64,000 nucleotides of DNA from Chionoecetes opilio. Lineage: Eukaryota; Arthropoda; Malacostraca; Decapoda; Majidae. The stretch's first letter is position 1, and each line of letters opens with the position of its first letter. A program made the translations under genes and the position numbers. This document shows positions 21,022 through 33,600 of this stretch, piece after piece. Location of the stretch: the NCBI GenBank assembly GCA_016584305.1, contig JACEEZ010026202.1, forward strand, positions 22,501-86,500, in the 5' to 3' direction. The notes beneath the pieces are model-generated. The model was not told the origin of the DNA, made no database searches, and was given only the letters and a program-made list of their open reading frames with translations.

Positions 21022-22849
21022 GAGAACAGTGAGCTATATTGCTGGCGCGAGCACCACATATAGGGAGGAGTGGGTTGAGTGCCCAAAGGGGGGGGCCGCC
21101 ACGGCTATTGAAGTCATTACATAGAACCTCGATTTCGACTCCTTTATTAATGGTACAGCACCTCCGTCTCCGAGCCCCGACTCCCTCCCTCACTTATGTA
21201 TAAGTGTAAGGAATTCATTATAAGGACTATACTAATCATGCATTTCCTATATCGATTGCAAGCACGTAACATATGGGCAATTTCATCAGTCAACTTGAAA
21301 TAAAATGTTTCATAAAAAAATGCAGGCTAATCAAATTATGATGTGATATATGAAACTTTTACATAGTAATATATGAACAGGCAACCGTAAAGATACCTTG
21401 CCCAGGGGTATAGTGGACGACACGGGAATCGGAAACCCAGGCTGTGTTGTTGGTGAGGGCGAGCGTATTACCACTGCGCCACCGCCACCAGCATGACTAC
21501 TTCGCCCAAAACCCTACGCTATCTATTTTTACGCGGTGGTTCGATACGCGCTGGAACTGGCTAAAGGGTTCCCAGCTACCTTACCACCCAAGGTCGCTTC
21601 AAGCTCTCGAAGCGCCCTTGGATACCACCACCCTGCCTTCTGGTCACGTAACCAACAGCCATCACCCTCATACCTGACACTCAATACATATACTATACAC
21701 ACGGTTAAAAAAAAAGTATCGGGAGTTATTATTTCTTTTTTACTTAAGTGGCATTTATATATCATTATAATTTCAGACAGTTCAGTAGAGGTCGTTCACT
21801 AACCAACCTGAACATTGATTCATTATCCGACATAACCTAACCACATAAGACAATAACTTACTTAACTGTTGAAGCTATTACTGGTACAAATTAATTCCTG
21901 CATGTAGAAACACGGGTAAAAGTATCAAGATCAAGAACTGGAAACTGTCCGCCGAAAAATAAAACACTCGCCGACGCGAAAATTGGAACACTTCCCGGGA
22001 CGTCGGCGAGAATTCCTATCGACGACTATTCCAGGTACCCAGATGCTGAGGTGATCACTGATAAAGTAAACAAATTCCATAACGTAGTCATTCATAAGAA
22101 AATATGGTACTTACGACAGCCGCAATATTGAGTATAACTGAAAATTCAAGAATAGTAACAAGGGTGACAATATTGACTACTGACATATACTTCTTAAACT
22201 ACGGTACGGCAAAGATATAAAGTGACTCACTTGCTTCCACTCACGGACGAATAACTTGACGATATACACTGCAGGCACGGAAACGGCTATTTTTTATGCT
22301 ACGCTCTCCTTCACAAACACGGTACTACTATATTTCAGGGCACAGGGTGGTATATTTGTGGAGGTTGTGGCACCAGTGTTGAGGGCTGGCACCTACTGGG
22401 GGGGAGGGGGATGCCTGGTGTTGCCTCCACACAGTGCCAACAACACAACGCTGCAACACACTCCAACACTGCCTTCGCCCAAAAACTACACTACGATAAC
22501 TTGATTTACAAATCTTTTAACATTTTAGTTTCATTCAGCAAAACGCGCTGTAAACCAAAACACAACAATTATATCGACAAATGATGAGTTGCACCACGGA
22601 CCCCACCAAACCCCCGGCCCAGTGTCGTCTGCTGCGGCCAGTTTTTCTTTTCACTCGTCGATCTTGATCCAGAGGCTGCCATTGTTTAATTTTATTCCTT
22701 ATACACTACATGATCCCTTAAAAGTCGTTCACGGCCCATCTAATAGTCATACAAACTACGCATTTTTATGAAAAACCCAATAACATTATAACGCCGTAAA
22801 CTTGTGCCTTGACGGCCTTCACTCTCACTTTTCTAATATTACATAAAAC

Positions 22850-23586
22850 AAGAAAATAAGGAAGTACAGGAGGCCGTGAGACCTACACGTGGTAGTTCAT
22901 GTTACCTAACACCACCTACATCCACCAACCTGGATGCAATCACAATAATATTCCCTTCTGTCGTCGTGATGTTATAATAACATAAGAAAATAAGAACATA
23001 AGGAAGCAAATGTTACTTTACATTCACTTCTCATCCCCACCCAGGGGCGTAGCTAGACATTTGGGGGCCCGGGGGGCTTAATTCCTGGAGGGGCCCCTCT
23101 AAATTTTGCAGGTGTTGGGGGGGGGGGGGGGGGGGATGCGAGCGAAGCGAGCCCAACGAGCTGGGGGTTTCGGGGCGGGGCTGTAAGCCCCCCAACAGGG
23201 GGGGCTTTTGTAAACAAACATATTTCATGGAGGCCCTTTATACAATACTTAAATCATTTGCTAATGTTAAGACAACTTAAAAACACATTTGTGACATTAA
23301 ATTTTTATATATACTATATGATAATAACCCTTTGGGTCTACCTTAGAAATGTGCCTTGGGAATGGAGTGAGTGGGAGGTGCAATTTTTTCCCTTGTACCG
23401 TCAACGCAGCACTGATTGAGTGATGCATTTGGGACCCCCCCTCTCTTGGGGGCCCGGGGGGCATTTCAAACAGACCCCCCCCCCCTTACCTACGCCACTG
23501 TCCCCACCCATGAACTTGATCTAGCCTCCTTTTAAAGCTCCCCAAACTACCTGTCTACTGAGTCCATTCCAACAATGGGCCCCAGA
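22850..23586 (-). mobile_element. CR1-like LINE 3' portion, copy B
   Basis: Counterpart of 12698-13429, likewise split by the second hAT MITE (23042-23500). The minus-strand residues WNGLSRQV are readable next to the foldback boundary. Confidence 0.75.
23042..23500. mobile_element. hAT-type MITE 2 with perfect 8-bp target duplication, copy B
   Basis: Starts CAGGGGCGTAGCTAG and ends CCTTACCTACGCCACTG. The target duplication TCCCCACC is at 23034-23041 and 23501-23508. The right terminus is less degraded than in copy A. Confidence 0.92.
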
Positions 23587-26451
23587 CATAACTACGTCAC
23601 GGTTTGTTACATGGGTGCATTGTGGGGATAAGGCGGGGTCGCCGCGGGTGGACCTACGAAGGGAAACTACGGCGATGGAAGAATTTAGAGTTATTTTGCG
23701 CGAAATTGATATTCCAGGTGCTATATTACTGTGCTCTGTTCTCGCTGACAACACTATAGAGAAGACCTAGGTAAGGCTGATGTGCAGGGGTTTCTAAACT
23801 AAGAAAACAGAGTCATAACAGAGCCTCGTCAAAAGGTAAGGGCAACTGGTAGGTACGTAATGTGTCCCTACCACTTGCTTACTTCTTAATGAGACTCTGC
23901 TGTGACTGTTTTCCTGGTTTAGAAGCCTTGCACATCAATCATCACCTCAGGCCCTTCTCTATTTTTGTCAGGGGAGCACGGAAATATAGCACCTGGAATA
24001 TCAATTTCGACCGAAACCAACTCGAATTTTTTTTCATCGTCGTAGGTTTCCCTTTGTAGGTTGTACATATTCATGGTTATGATTGAATAAAATACCTTAT
24101 TAATTGAGTTCCTTTTGTTGTCTTTCTCATAATAAGTAGTGGTACATCATGGTTTAAGGGGTTACTTGACGAGCCAATGCATACTCTTGAGTCTACCACG
24201 GTTACCGGTCATTTCGCCCACACGTCAATTCGCCCACAAGACATTTCGCCCTCATGTAGAGTCAATTCGCCCACATGTAAGAGTCAATTCGCCCACTCTA
24301 AAGTCAATTTCGCCCACACATCCATGTCACGGAGTCATGGAGTCACATATCTTCCTCTAGCAGAAATGGAATGAACCACCTTGGGCAAATGACGGTAAAT
24401 TTCTAGTTTTTGGGACCATACTCGCCCATTTCCCCCAAACAATTTTGGGGGACCTGTGGGAATGCGGGGTTTTCGGGTGGGAACAATTATGCGTCGGAAA
24501 CACGTAATTAAAGAGTTGTGTAGGGGGAAAAATTTCCCCTAGATCTAGGGTAATTTCCTTATGTCTAGAGAAAATTGCTAATCAAAATAAACCTAACCTA
24601 ATCAAATTAAAGCTACCCTAGCAGGGCTTGACCCCCCGATAACCTAACCTAACCAAACCCAAATCTAACCTATCCTAACCTAACAAAATCTAACCTAACC
24701 TAACCTAACCTAACCTAACAAAATCTAACCTATCCTAACCTAACAAAATCTAACCTAACCTAACCTAACCTAACCTAACCAAATCTAACCTAACTCCTAG
24801 CGGGGGGTTGGGAGGGTTCTCGACACACAAAACCCAAATATAACCAAACCCTCCTAGCGGGGAGGTTGGGGGGTTGGCAAGGAGGGTAATGTCATGGTTA
24901 TGCAACTTTTTTTTGGGATGGAGTAATAAGATAAATCAAAGCAAAATCTAAACCTAACCATTACCGTCAGCGGTTTTCCCGATTTGTGTAGGGATAAAAT
25001 ATCCCTTACCATCCTTACCTCAGGTACCATGAGGTAAAGGGTGGGTAATGTCACCGTGGTTTTTGCTACTTGTTTATGGATGGTGTAATAAGATAAATCA
25101 AAGCAAAGGTGGTGATGTTGGTACAGGTATCCGGTCATTTCGCCCACATGCCATTTCGCCCACACCATGGAGTCATTTCGCCCACAGGTCAATTCGCCCA
25201 CACTATGGAGTCATTTCGCCACCCCTATGGAGTCTAGGAGCTAGGAGGTTAGGTTATATTGTTTAGTGTGTCGAGAACCCCCCACCCCTCGCTAGGAGGT
25301 TAGGTTAGATTTGTTTAGGTTAGGTTAGGTAAGTTAGATTTGGGTAGGGGTTTGGTTAGATTTTGTTAGGTTAGATTTGGTTAGGTTAGGTTTGCTTAGG
25401 CTAGGTTATCGGTGGGGCAAGCCCCTGCTAGGGTAGGTTAATTTTGGTTAGGTTAGGTTTATTTTTGGGTTTGGCAATTTTCTCTAGACATAAGGAAATT
25501 ACCCTAGATCTAGGAAATTTTACCCCTTCTACACAACTCTTAATTACGTGTTTCCGACGCATAATTTGTTCCCCCCCCGAAAACCCCGCATTCCCACAGG
25601 TCCCCAAACTTGTTTTGGGGGAAGTGGGCGAGTATGGTCAAACACTAGAAATTTACCGTCATTTCGCCCCAAAGGGGGTTCATTCCATTTTGCTAGAGGA
25701 AGATATGTGACTCCATGACTCCGTGACATGGGTCGGTGGGCGAATTGACTCTTACATGTTGGCGAATTGACTCTTACATGTGGGCGAAATGTCTTGTGGG
25801 CGAATTGACGTGTGGGCGAAATGACCGGTAACCGTGGTATAGACTCAGAGTATGCATTGGCTCGTCAAGTAACACTTAACCATATGTACCACTACTTATT
25901 ATGAGGAAAGACAACAAAAGGAACTCAATTAATAAAGGGATTTTAATTCAATCATAACCATGAATATGTACAACCTACAAAGAGAAGCCTACGACGATGA
26001 AAAAAATTCGAGTTGTTGCGGTCGAAATTGATATTCCAGGGGCTATATTTCCGTGCTCGCTGACAACATAGAGAAGACTGAGGTGATGATTGATGTGCAA
26101 AGGCTTCTAAACCAGGAAAACAGTCACAGCAGAGTCTCATTTAAAAAGTAAGCAAGTGGGAGGACACATTACGTACCTACCAGTTGCTTACCTTTTTTTA
26201 CGAGGCTCTGTTTTTGACCCCTGTTTTTTGGTTTAGAAGCCTCTGCACATCAGCCATTACCTCAGGTCTTCTCTATAGTGTTGTCAGCGAGAACAGAGCA
26301 CAGTAATATAGCACCTGGAATATCAATTCGCGCAAAATAACTCTAAATTCTTCCATCGCCGTAGTTTTCCCTTCGTAGGTCCACCCCCCCCGGCGACCCC
26401 GCCTTATCCCCACAATGCACCGATGTTTAAAAAAACCGTGACGTAGTTATG
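23587..26451. mobile_element. Nested palindromic foldback element, copy B
   Basis: Counterpart of 13437-16301 with the same modules: IDIPGA-encoding hairpins at both ends, TTCGCCCACA minisatellites (about 24205-24320, 25135-25225 and 25735-25830), a CCTAA array at about 24640-24790 and a TTAGG array at about 25245-25460. In this copy the CCTAA array reads as longer uninterrupted runs (AACCTAACCTAACCTAACCT). Confidence 0.85.
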
Positions 26452-26830
26452 GGTAGGTCCATTTACCACCCTATTTGTGAAAAGTTTTTCCCTATTTTTT
26501 TAAATCTACGCTTTTCCCGCTTGAATCCGTTACTTCTTGTTTTACCCTGATATACTCGCCGTAAGAAAATTTTCCTACATCTCCTTTAAATTTTATTGTA
26601 TCCCTTTATCCACTTAAAAACTTTTATCAGATCGCCCCTTTCTCTAGGTAAGTTCTTATCTTGATGAGTGTAAATTTAATAGCTTCAATCTCTTCTCATA
26701 ACTAAAGTTATGCATCTCATGAATCATTTTGGTCATTCTTCTTTGCACTGATTATAACAAGGAAGGAAGCTCTTTCTAACAAGAAAAAAAGGAAGCTACA
26801 AGAGGTTGTACTTGTGAGACCTACACGTGG
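26452..26830 (-). mobile_element. CR1-like LINE RT C-terminal fragment, copy B
   Basis: Counterpart of 16302-16620. The minus strand again encodes MTKMIHEMHNFSYEKRL and LKLLNLHSLKIR. Confidence 0.8.
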
Positions 26831-29633
26831 TAGTTCCTGTTATTATGAAGGACGCCGAAGTGGGAGCTGCAGCTCTCATGACTACAGGAGGTCACTGTTC
26901 ATGGAAGGCTGGGACAGGGAACTATGTAATGTTCCATGGGCGTACCTGTTAGGACCGACAGCGCCACATTGCTTTGCCGTCCCCAAACAAATTTTCCCTT
27001 ATGAATCCCGTCAGAAGAATCCTTTCACAGACTCTCTGACAGGTAACATCATCAATCAGGCATCACAATTCAGGGAATAAATTTTTTTCCCATTATGTGG
27101 GAAAATCATTGTGGGCCCAAGGCATTTTAGCACTCTGTCGAAGTCGTCTTTGTACTAGTACCAAAGACCCTCTACAACATTGTGAGGGTCTTTGGTAGTA
27201 CTAAAACCTATGGGCTATGGAGCAATACATGGGTTTCCCTGTTCATAGACCCCATGACCAGTGATTACACCTTATTACTCCTAGGCATGAGGGCTGCAGC
27301 GCCCCCTTCGGCATCCCCTTAGAATAACCTTACAACGGCAGAAGAGAGAAGAGAGAGTGAAGTGTTCAAGTGGCAGTCACGGCCGTTGCACAACTATGTG
27401 TTAAAGGGTTTTTTAACTCAATACAGCAGGTGTATGCAGGTGAAAGATAAGTAAATTTTCTTTTTTATTCATTCCGGCTAAAATAAATATGGACATTACT
27501 TATGCACTTAGTAATAACTGTACAATTTAGAGTAGCATTTAAGATCGTGTTTTTCTTTAAAACAAGATGCATCAAGAGATGGAATAAAAGTATACTACAA
27601 TAGCTGCTCACTTTGTAAACACCAACATTTCTCCTCTTTGGTATCACTGGACAAAATTAATCATGGGCTCATTAATTTCAGCACTAAACTTGGCCTGGTA
27701 ATGCATGGTCTATAGCCTAGTTTTGAAATTCTGAGATGCTTGAGCTGGATCTCAATTAGTAAACAGTTAACCCCCAGCAGATTTACATAAAACATGCAGT
27801 GGGGCCTACATCATCATGTAGTTTCCCCATCTGATTGAGATCAATATACTAGTTTTATTATCTGTATCATTCGGCCCATATATAACATATTCTTAATTTC
27901 CCTGCTTGTTCATCACCTTTTGAGGTGAAGTGTGGACCATTTTCTATCAACACCCACACGTACAATAGGCCAAGATTGTTGACCTGCTACTCTTCGGGGA
28001 GCGCACAAATAAACAGGCAGACAGGATACTGACCTGCTTCTACCGGGCAGCAATATCACAAATGCTCCACATGCATCCAAGACATATTCTCAGCTAAATG
28101 AACAAGGGATACAGCACGAAAAAGAGACAACCCTAAGCTGCATCTGTCTTGAATTACGGAGCTCTCAATTATGAAACTGAGTTAATTTGCTGGCAGTTTA
28201 CAAATAATTGTACAAAGTGTAAATGGCCTCCACTAATTCACTGTTGATGAATCGATTGTTTTGAGGGTCAGAGCACTATGTGAAACTCAGTATACTTATC
28301 ACATTACCATAAGTAAATATATTTCCTGACAACTGACAACTTTATTTAATTTCCAAGGGTATTTTTTTGTTCTCCTCATTCCCTCACCTCATGGCTTAGA
28401 TGACTCTATACAAGGCACTAGAACTCAAAGGGAAAAATTAACAAAAGTAACTTTGGTATTGAAAATCCACAGCAAAGGTTATGAAAATTACAAGCGAGTG
28501 CTTGTTATGATGTAACTATTCCCACTAACGTAACATTGCATGTTGCCGGGAGTATAAGTTCATATGCTGCGGCAACAATCACATACCCCGGGGATTGAAA
28601 GGTTTTAAAAAAATGAATAAAAAACATTTAATATCATGAATGATGACATGTAACTTTTATGAAGGATGCTAAATCTATTTAATGAATATAAGATAATTGT
28701 TCTGAGATTTTATCAATTAAAAAATATTCCAGAATTCAAGAGGACTGGAGCTCCCTTGTCATAGATTCAATTGTAGCAAGTGACGTGACAACCACATAAG
28801 CAGTGGACAAGGAGAGCAGTACTGTCTATGCATATAGTAACATACTTTACCATACCTGTTAGAGCTACACTTTTCTATCAAACAAAAAAAGGAACCACAT
28901 AAATTGCTAATACACTGTCTAAAAAACAATTAGTATGGATCCCCCTTGCCACATCAAGAAGAGAAGCAGTACCATTCACCATGTGCAACATAAGCAGCAG
29001 ACAATCTGTCAAGTGCACAGCCAGCAGAAAGTATCCTCCGCTATGTCAAGGATTAACTAAAGACGCCATCCATCACGTGCAGAATATCAACGGTAATAAA
29101 TTATGGTATCATGAAAACATGTCTAAATATGGAAAGGTTATCGAGTCTACCAGATGAGAGTATAAAAACAAAATACTAAAAATTCTGATCACCTAACTAT
29201 AAGAATTATGTATTACAGTTCGGTTAATATTAGACAATTAAAACATTTGCTACAATTAGGGGTTTTAGCTAATTCATGTCTAATTTGAGAACATATCACA
29301 AGGGTAAAGATGGCAAAATTACAATGAAATATGTATAGTGATACAGTATATGAAAAAAAAGTGGTTATTAGTATTTTTCTAATACAGATAGATTCATTAC
29401 TTCACAAAAAACTTTAGCTATAAAAAATATGTGTTTAGTCTATAAAATATGTAAAATTATCACTGAATGCTGTGGCGTTGGGGTGTAGTGACTAGTGAGC
29501 CCAATGGCCACTTCACTGTGTCTGGTACTACTCTGTGGTGCAGCCAGCCCGGGTGTGTAACCCTGGACATGAGGATAGAGTGCATGTCTCTATATTCCCT
29601 GTGTCATAGAAAAACGATGAGAGGGACAAGGGC

Positions 29634-30487
29634 TGAGAGTTGGATCCTTCCATCGGGAGTGTCATTTACCACGAAAAAAAGAAGCAAAATCAGTTTTTTG
29701 TTGTGTGCCATCACACTTGTTGGGAGAATAAGTGTATAAAAAAAAACACTGATTAAAATTCAATTGTCTTCCTTTGTTATGCCCTGTAAATGCAAGAAAT
29801 ATGTATCTCAGCATATTCTGATGCCTCTGGCTCACAGGTGATTTTCACCAACACTTGCAGCAGCTGCCTTACTTAATGAGTTGAGAAAAACCCTTTATAA
29901 TTGTTGATTGTCAAAATTTATACATGCTACAATGGGTGTGATTTCATGACATTTAATGTTAATATACATTGCATAAAGAGATATGATCTGACTATTTTAT
30001 AAAATTCATCATGTTCATATTCATGCATTGAAACATCTAAATAACGCCCGTAATACACAGCCCTTTTTTTCAACCAAGAAATATAATCATGGTCTTTGAT
30101 TTACATTTATAGGTACTATGAATAACTGCCCAATAACGTAAAGAGGATGGACAACATTGATGAGATGAAGGCAATTGCCATGATGATCAATCATGTACAT
30201 TGAAAAGTACATGACAAATTTTATGCATGTGCATGATAGATTCTTGTCACCTTCCCTTTGGTATAAAGCAAATGAAATGAGACTAAAGAGTTTATTAACT
30301 GCGGGAAAATCCAATTGAATGAGTATGCATTAACAATCACCATAAAGTATTACACTGAAGTTTTTAATGAATTCAAAAAAATGAAATATATAGTTGCTGC
30401 CTTAACATATTCCTTTCTAAATAAGCTGAAGCTACTGATGTCTAACAGGGGAAATTCAGAATGCTTGCTACTGAAATTCAATACTTT
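29634..30487. other. Unassigned sequence beyond copy B
   Basis: First unique DNA to the right of the duplicated block, AT-rich, no repeat recognised. It includes the region just downstream of the DCTN4 stop codon (30488) and probably part of its 3' UTR. No clear polyadenylation signal could be singled out. Confidence 0.45.
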
Positions 30488-30683
30488 TTAAGACTGGGGT
30501 GATGGGTTTCCCACATCCCCATGACGGGAATATTGAGAGTGGGCTGTTCTAGACTCACTGCCGTTGCCACTGTGTTTGTAGTCATAGCGCAACACAAACC
30601 CAACCCTGCCATAGGCGGCGTCAGGTTTGGGAGTAACCAGAAGATCAACACCTACCTTATTGGGGTCGCCCCCAAGCACCACT
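30488..30683 (-). CDS. DCTN4: DCTN4 terminal exon
   Basis: Starts after the acceptor AATTGCAG and ends at TAA (30490-30488). It encodes VVLGGDPNKVGVDLLVTPKP, RVGFVLRYDYKHSGN and a serine-rich end. The N-K-V-G-x-x-x-x-V-T-P and basic Y-D-Y-K pattern corresponds to the C-terminal beta-rich domain of p62. Confidence 0.8.
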
Positions 30684-33600
30684 CTGCAATTAAGATAAAA
30701 GAAAAGAAATGTGTTACCCTTTTGACTAGTTGCATTCATATAATAACTTAAAAATTATGGTGTCATGTCCACACAGGGATTTTTATTTGGACATTCCCTC
30801 ATGTTTTAACCAAAATTGAGCTTAACAAATGTTAGAAAATAAGGAAAATATGAGTATGAATCTGAAAATGAGTCACGAAAAAATCATACAAATAGGAGAA
30901 AAAAAATAGCTTCAGAATATCTTAAAAAACGACTGGGCCTTTTTTCAAAAAATCCAAATTTAAAAACCCACAAAACTAAAACATCTCCACAAATCCTTTT
31001 AAAAAAATTTCCATCTACAAGTGGGAAAGTACTTACTGGGGATCTTTTTTTATAGTGGGTAAAGACCCCTTTCAACTCAGCGGTGTCATAAAGGGGCGAA
31101 AATCAGCGGGCCCCTGAGGCAGACCCAAATGGCAGGGGGGAAGAGACCCCGTCTTCTCTGGTTTTTCCAAAACGAACCGGGCCGCTGGTGCTCAGGCTGC
31201 TTCCCTCCACTGGCCCCCTTCCGTTTTTGAGATTCATACAGTATAAAAAAACTCTGAAACCAAACCCCTTTTGGGAAACTCACCCATATGGGATACCCAA
31301 GAGAGGGCCTGGCAAAAAACCTATTGCTATGGGGGAAAAAAAATTTTTTAAAAACAAAAACTAATATTGGGTTTTACTATAGTAATAACTTTGTCTTTTT
31401 TGTTGTTGTTTTTTTTTTGTCTGTTCCCCTCCGGGCGAAAATAAAATCATCTTTAAATTTTTATTTTATTATATAGAAAAAACAGAGATTCAAACGACTT
31501 TTTTGCATGTATTTTGGTCCTTCTGCCAACCATTTTTACCAAGGGAAGAGCTCACCAATTTTTATTTTTTTAATTTTGTCAAAGGGGGCCCTTTTTTTAA
31601 GGGATGTCGAAACCCCGGGGGCAAAGGGGGGGAGGGCCCCGTATGTCATGGGGGGGGGGGTTGCACAGGGGAGCTGCCGTTTTTTCCACACCACTTTCAG
31701 CCCCCCTGATGCACCCTCCCACCTGGGACTGGGAGCTGCACCCAACACAAGAACAAACAATTCTCATACCCCAAACAAAATCTATAACAAGAAGGGGTTA
31801 AAAATTCACGATTTTACAGTTTACTACATGATTCCACGTATTTTTGCATGCAACTGGTAAGGGGTGAGTGAGAGACTCAATAGCCTTACAATGCTCCCAG
31901 CTGGGCTTAACTTGAGGGAAAGGGTTGTATTCAGTTTGGGAGGTTTTTTTCCAGTGGGGGCGCGGAGGGAGCGCTTCACCAGGTGGCTTGTGCAGGGGGT
32001 ACGGGGCGTCTCTTGCCACCAGGGGAGGACAAACCTGCCCCTGGGGGTGACTGAAAAAAGTTTATCCATCAGGGCAATGATCATGAATAAATCTTTTAAA
32101 ATCTTTTACAAATCATTTGGGTGATTAGATTCTTGGGTTTCCCCAAAATTTTAAGTTATTCTTCTATGATTCTTTTATGATCAATTTCTTCATCCTCTAC
32201 ATTTTTACTGTTCACTGCTAAACTTCCCCCAACTTTTTTATCCTTGGTGACTAAAATTTTTGAAATATCTTCGCATTTGAGTATGAAGCTAAGTCAATTG
32301 AAAAAAGCTTTTTTTTTTTAAGCTAAATAGTAACTTTTGGGAAAGACGTCACCCCAAGTGAAAAACCCGTCCCAGGAATAGGGGATCACCGATCAAATTA
32401 CTGCATCACGTATCAAGAAATTTTTTTTTCTTGTGTTTCAATTCATTACAAAGGCCCCGTGATTCATACCCGAGGACAAAACAACCTTTCGTAAATATGT
32501 CTTCAGGGAGACCTTCCACCTCAGAAGTAGCTTCAAAGGTTCTCCTGAAAAATCTGACTTACATCTCCCCCTTTTAAAAACATTTAAGGAATCATAATTC
32601 CTTAAAGAAATATACATAATTCTTTTTTTTGCTTTTTATCCAAAAGCCCCTAAGAATTTTAGGTAGTCCTCAAAATTTTAGGGTATTCATAAACACAGGT
32701 GCAAAAAAACCTTTTGCCAAATGGCGAAGAGAAGTTAAAGTTTTTTCCTCCCGATTGAAGGGAAACTGTACTTGTCGACAGACTCAGATATGATGATTTT
32801 TCGGGAGAGAACCCTTCTTCTTCTGCCCACTTTCATGCTGTGCAAAAGATCGGTTGTGTTCAGCAAGGGGAAGATGTTTGTAGTCTCATTATCCCGCTCA
32901 CATCCTCCGTGGCTGTAAAAGTCAAAGTATTTATATTTTTTTCAAGTTTTTAAGGATGTTGCTAAAAAAAACAATTTACTAAATCGTCTGTCTACACGCC
33001 CTGTTTCTTTTTGGGGAAAATTTGAAGTTTTGAATTTTGGTTTTATTGAGCTCTGTACTTTGTTAAAATAGCATATAGTGTGGTGTTAATATATATATAT
33101 ATAATATTTATATTTAATATAATATAATATATATATATAATTTTTATAAATAATATATATAAATTTTCTGATCAAAAACTTTTTTTTAACACCACAGGGA
33201 CACAAAAAGGTACGTGAAATTCCAAACCGCTAAAAGCAAGCACCATAAAATCAGTTTTACCAACGTCTGGTCGAGGCCAACACCCCTAGGGGTCCATCTG
33301 CATGGTGCAGGCCAAGTAGTCCCCCTTTCCTGGCCACTGTCTTGTGGGATCCTCTGGAACGGGTCGGGATGCTGGGGGCTTGGGTGGATAAAGTGGGGCC
33401 CGCAACGGGGCAATAAAAGCAGTTGGCAACCTACATATGGAGGGACAAAGACGGCTTTGAAGGAGCTATAGACACTAAAAACTTGCCTTATATGTCTATA
33501 AAGATCCAAAAAAAAACTTTTTATGTCGTACATTACAATTCCTGAATCCCGTTGTTTGATTTTCGTTTGCAAATTAAAAAAAGGGGACCAGAAGTTTTCC

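Larger units (their letters stand above)
19470..29633 (+). repeat. 10-kb duplicated block, copy B
   Basis: Direct repeat of 9469-19468, starting straight after the N in a poly-G run and ending at GACAAGGGCT (29625-29633), after which the sequence is unique. It carries the same elements in the same order. Some features are cleaner here (first hAT MITE) and others cleaner in copy A (hairpin at 17 kb), so neither copy is a uniformly better consensus. Confidence 0.95.

Noticed and set aside
9469..29633. Recent genuine segmental duplication
   Set aside because: Placed second because the junction is a single N with no duplicated flank, and differences look like consensus error; it cannot be fully excluded without reads.
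31086..31283. DCTN4 exon containing SGGW..EPE-like residues
   Set aside because: The resemblance (GASGGKQPEHQR) falls downstream of exons that should follow it, so the order is wrong.
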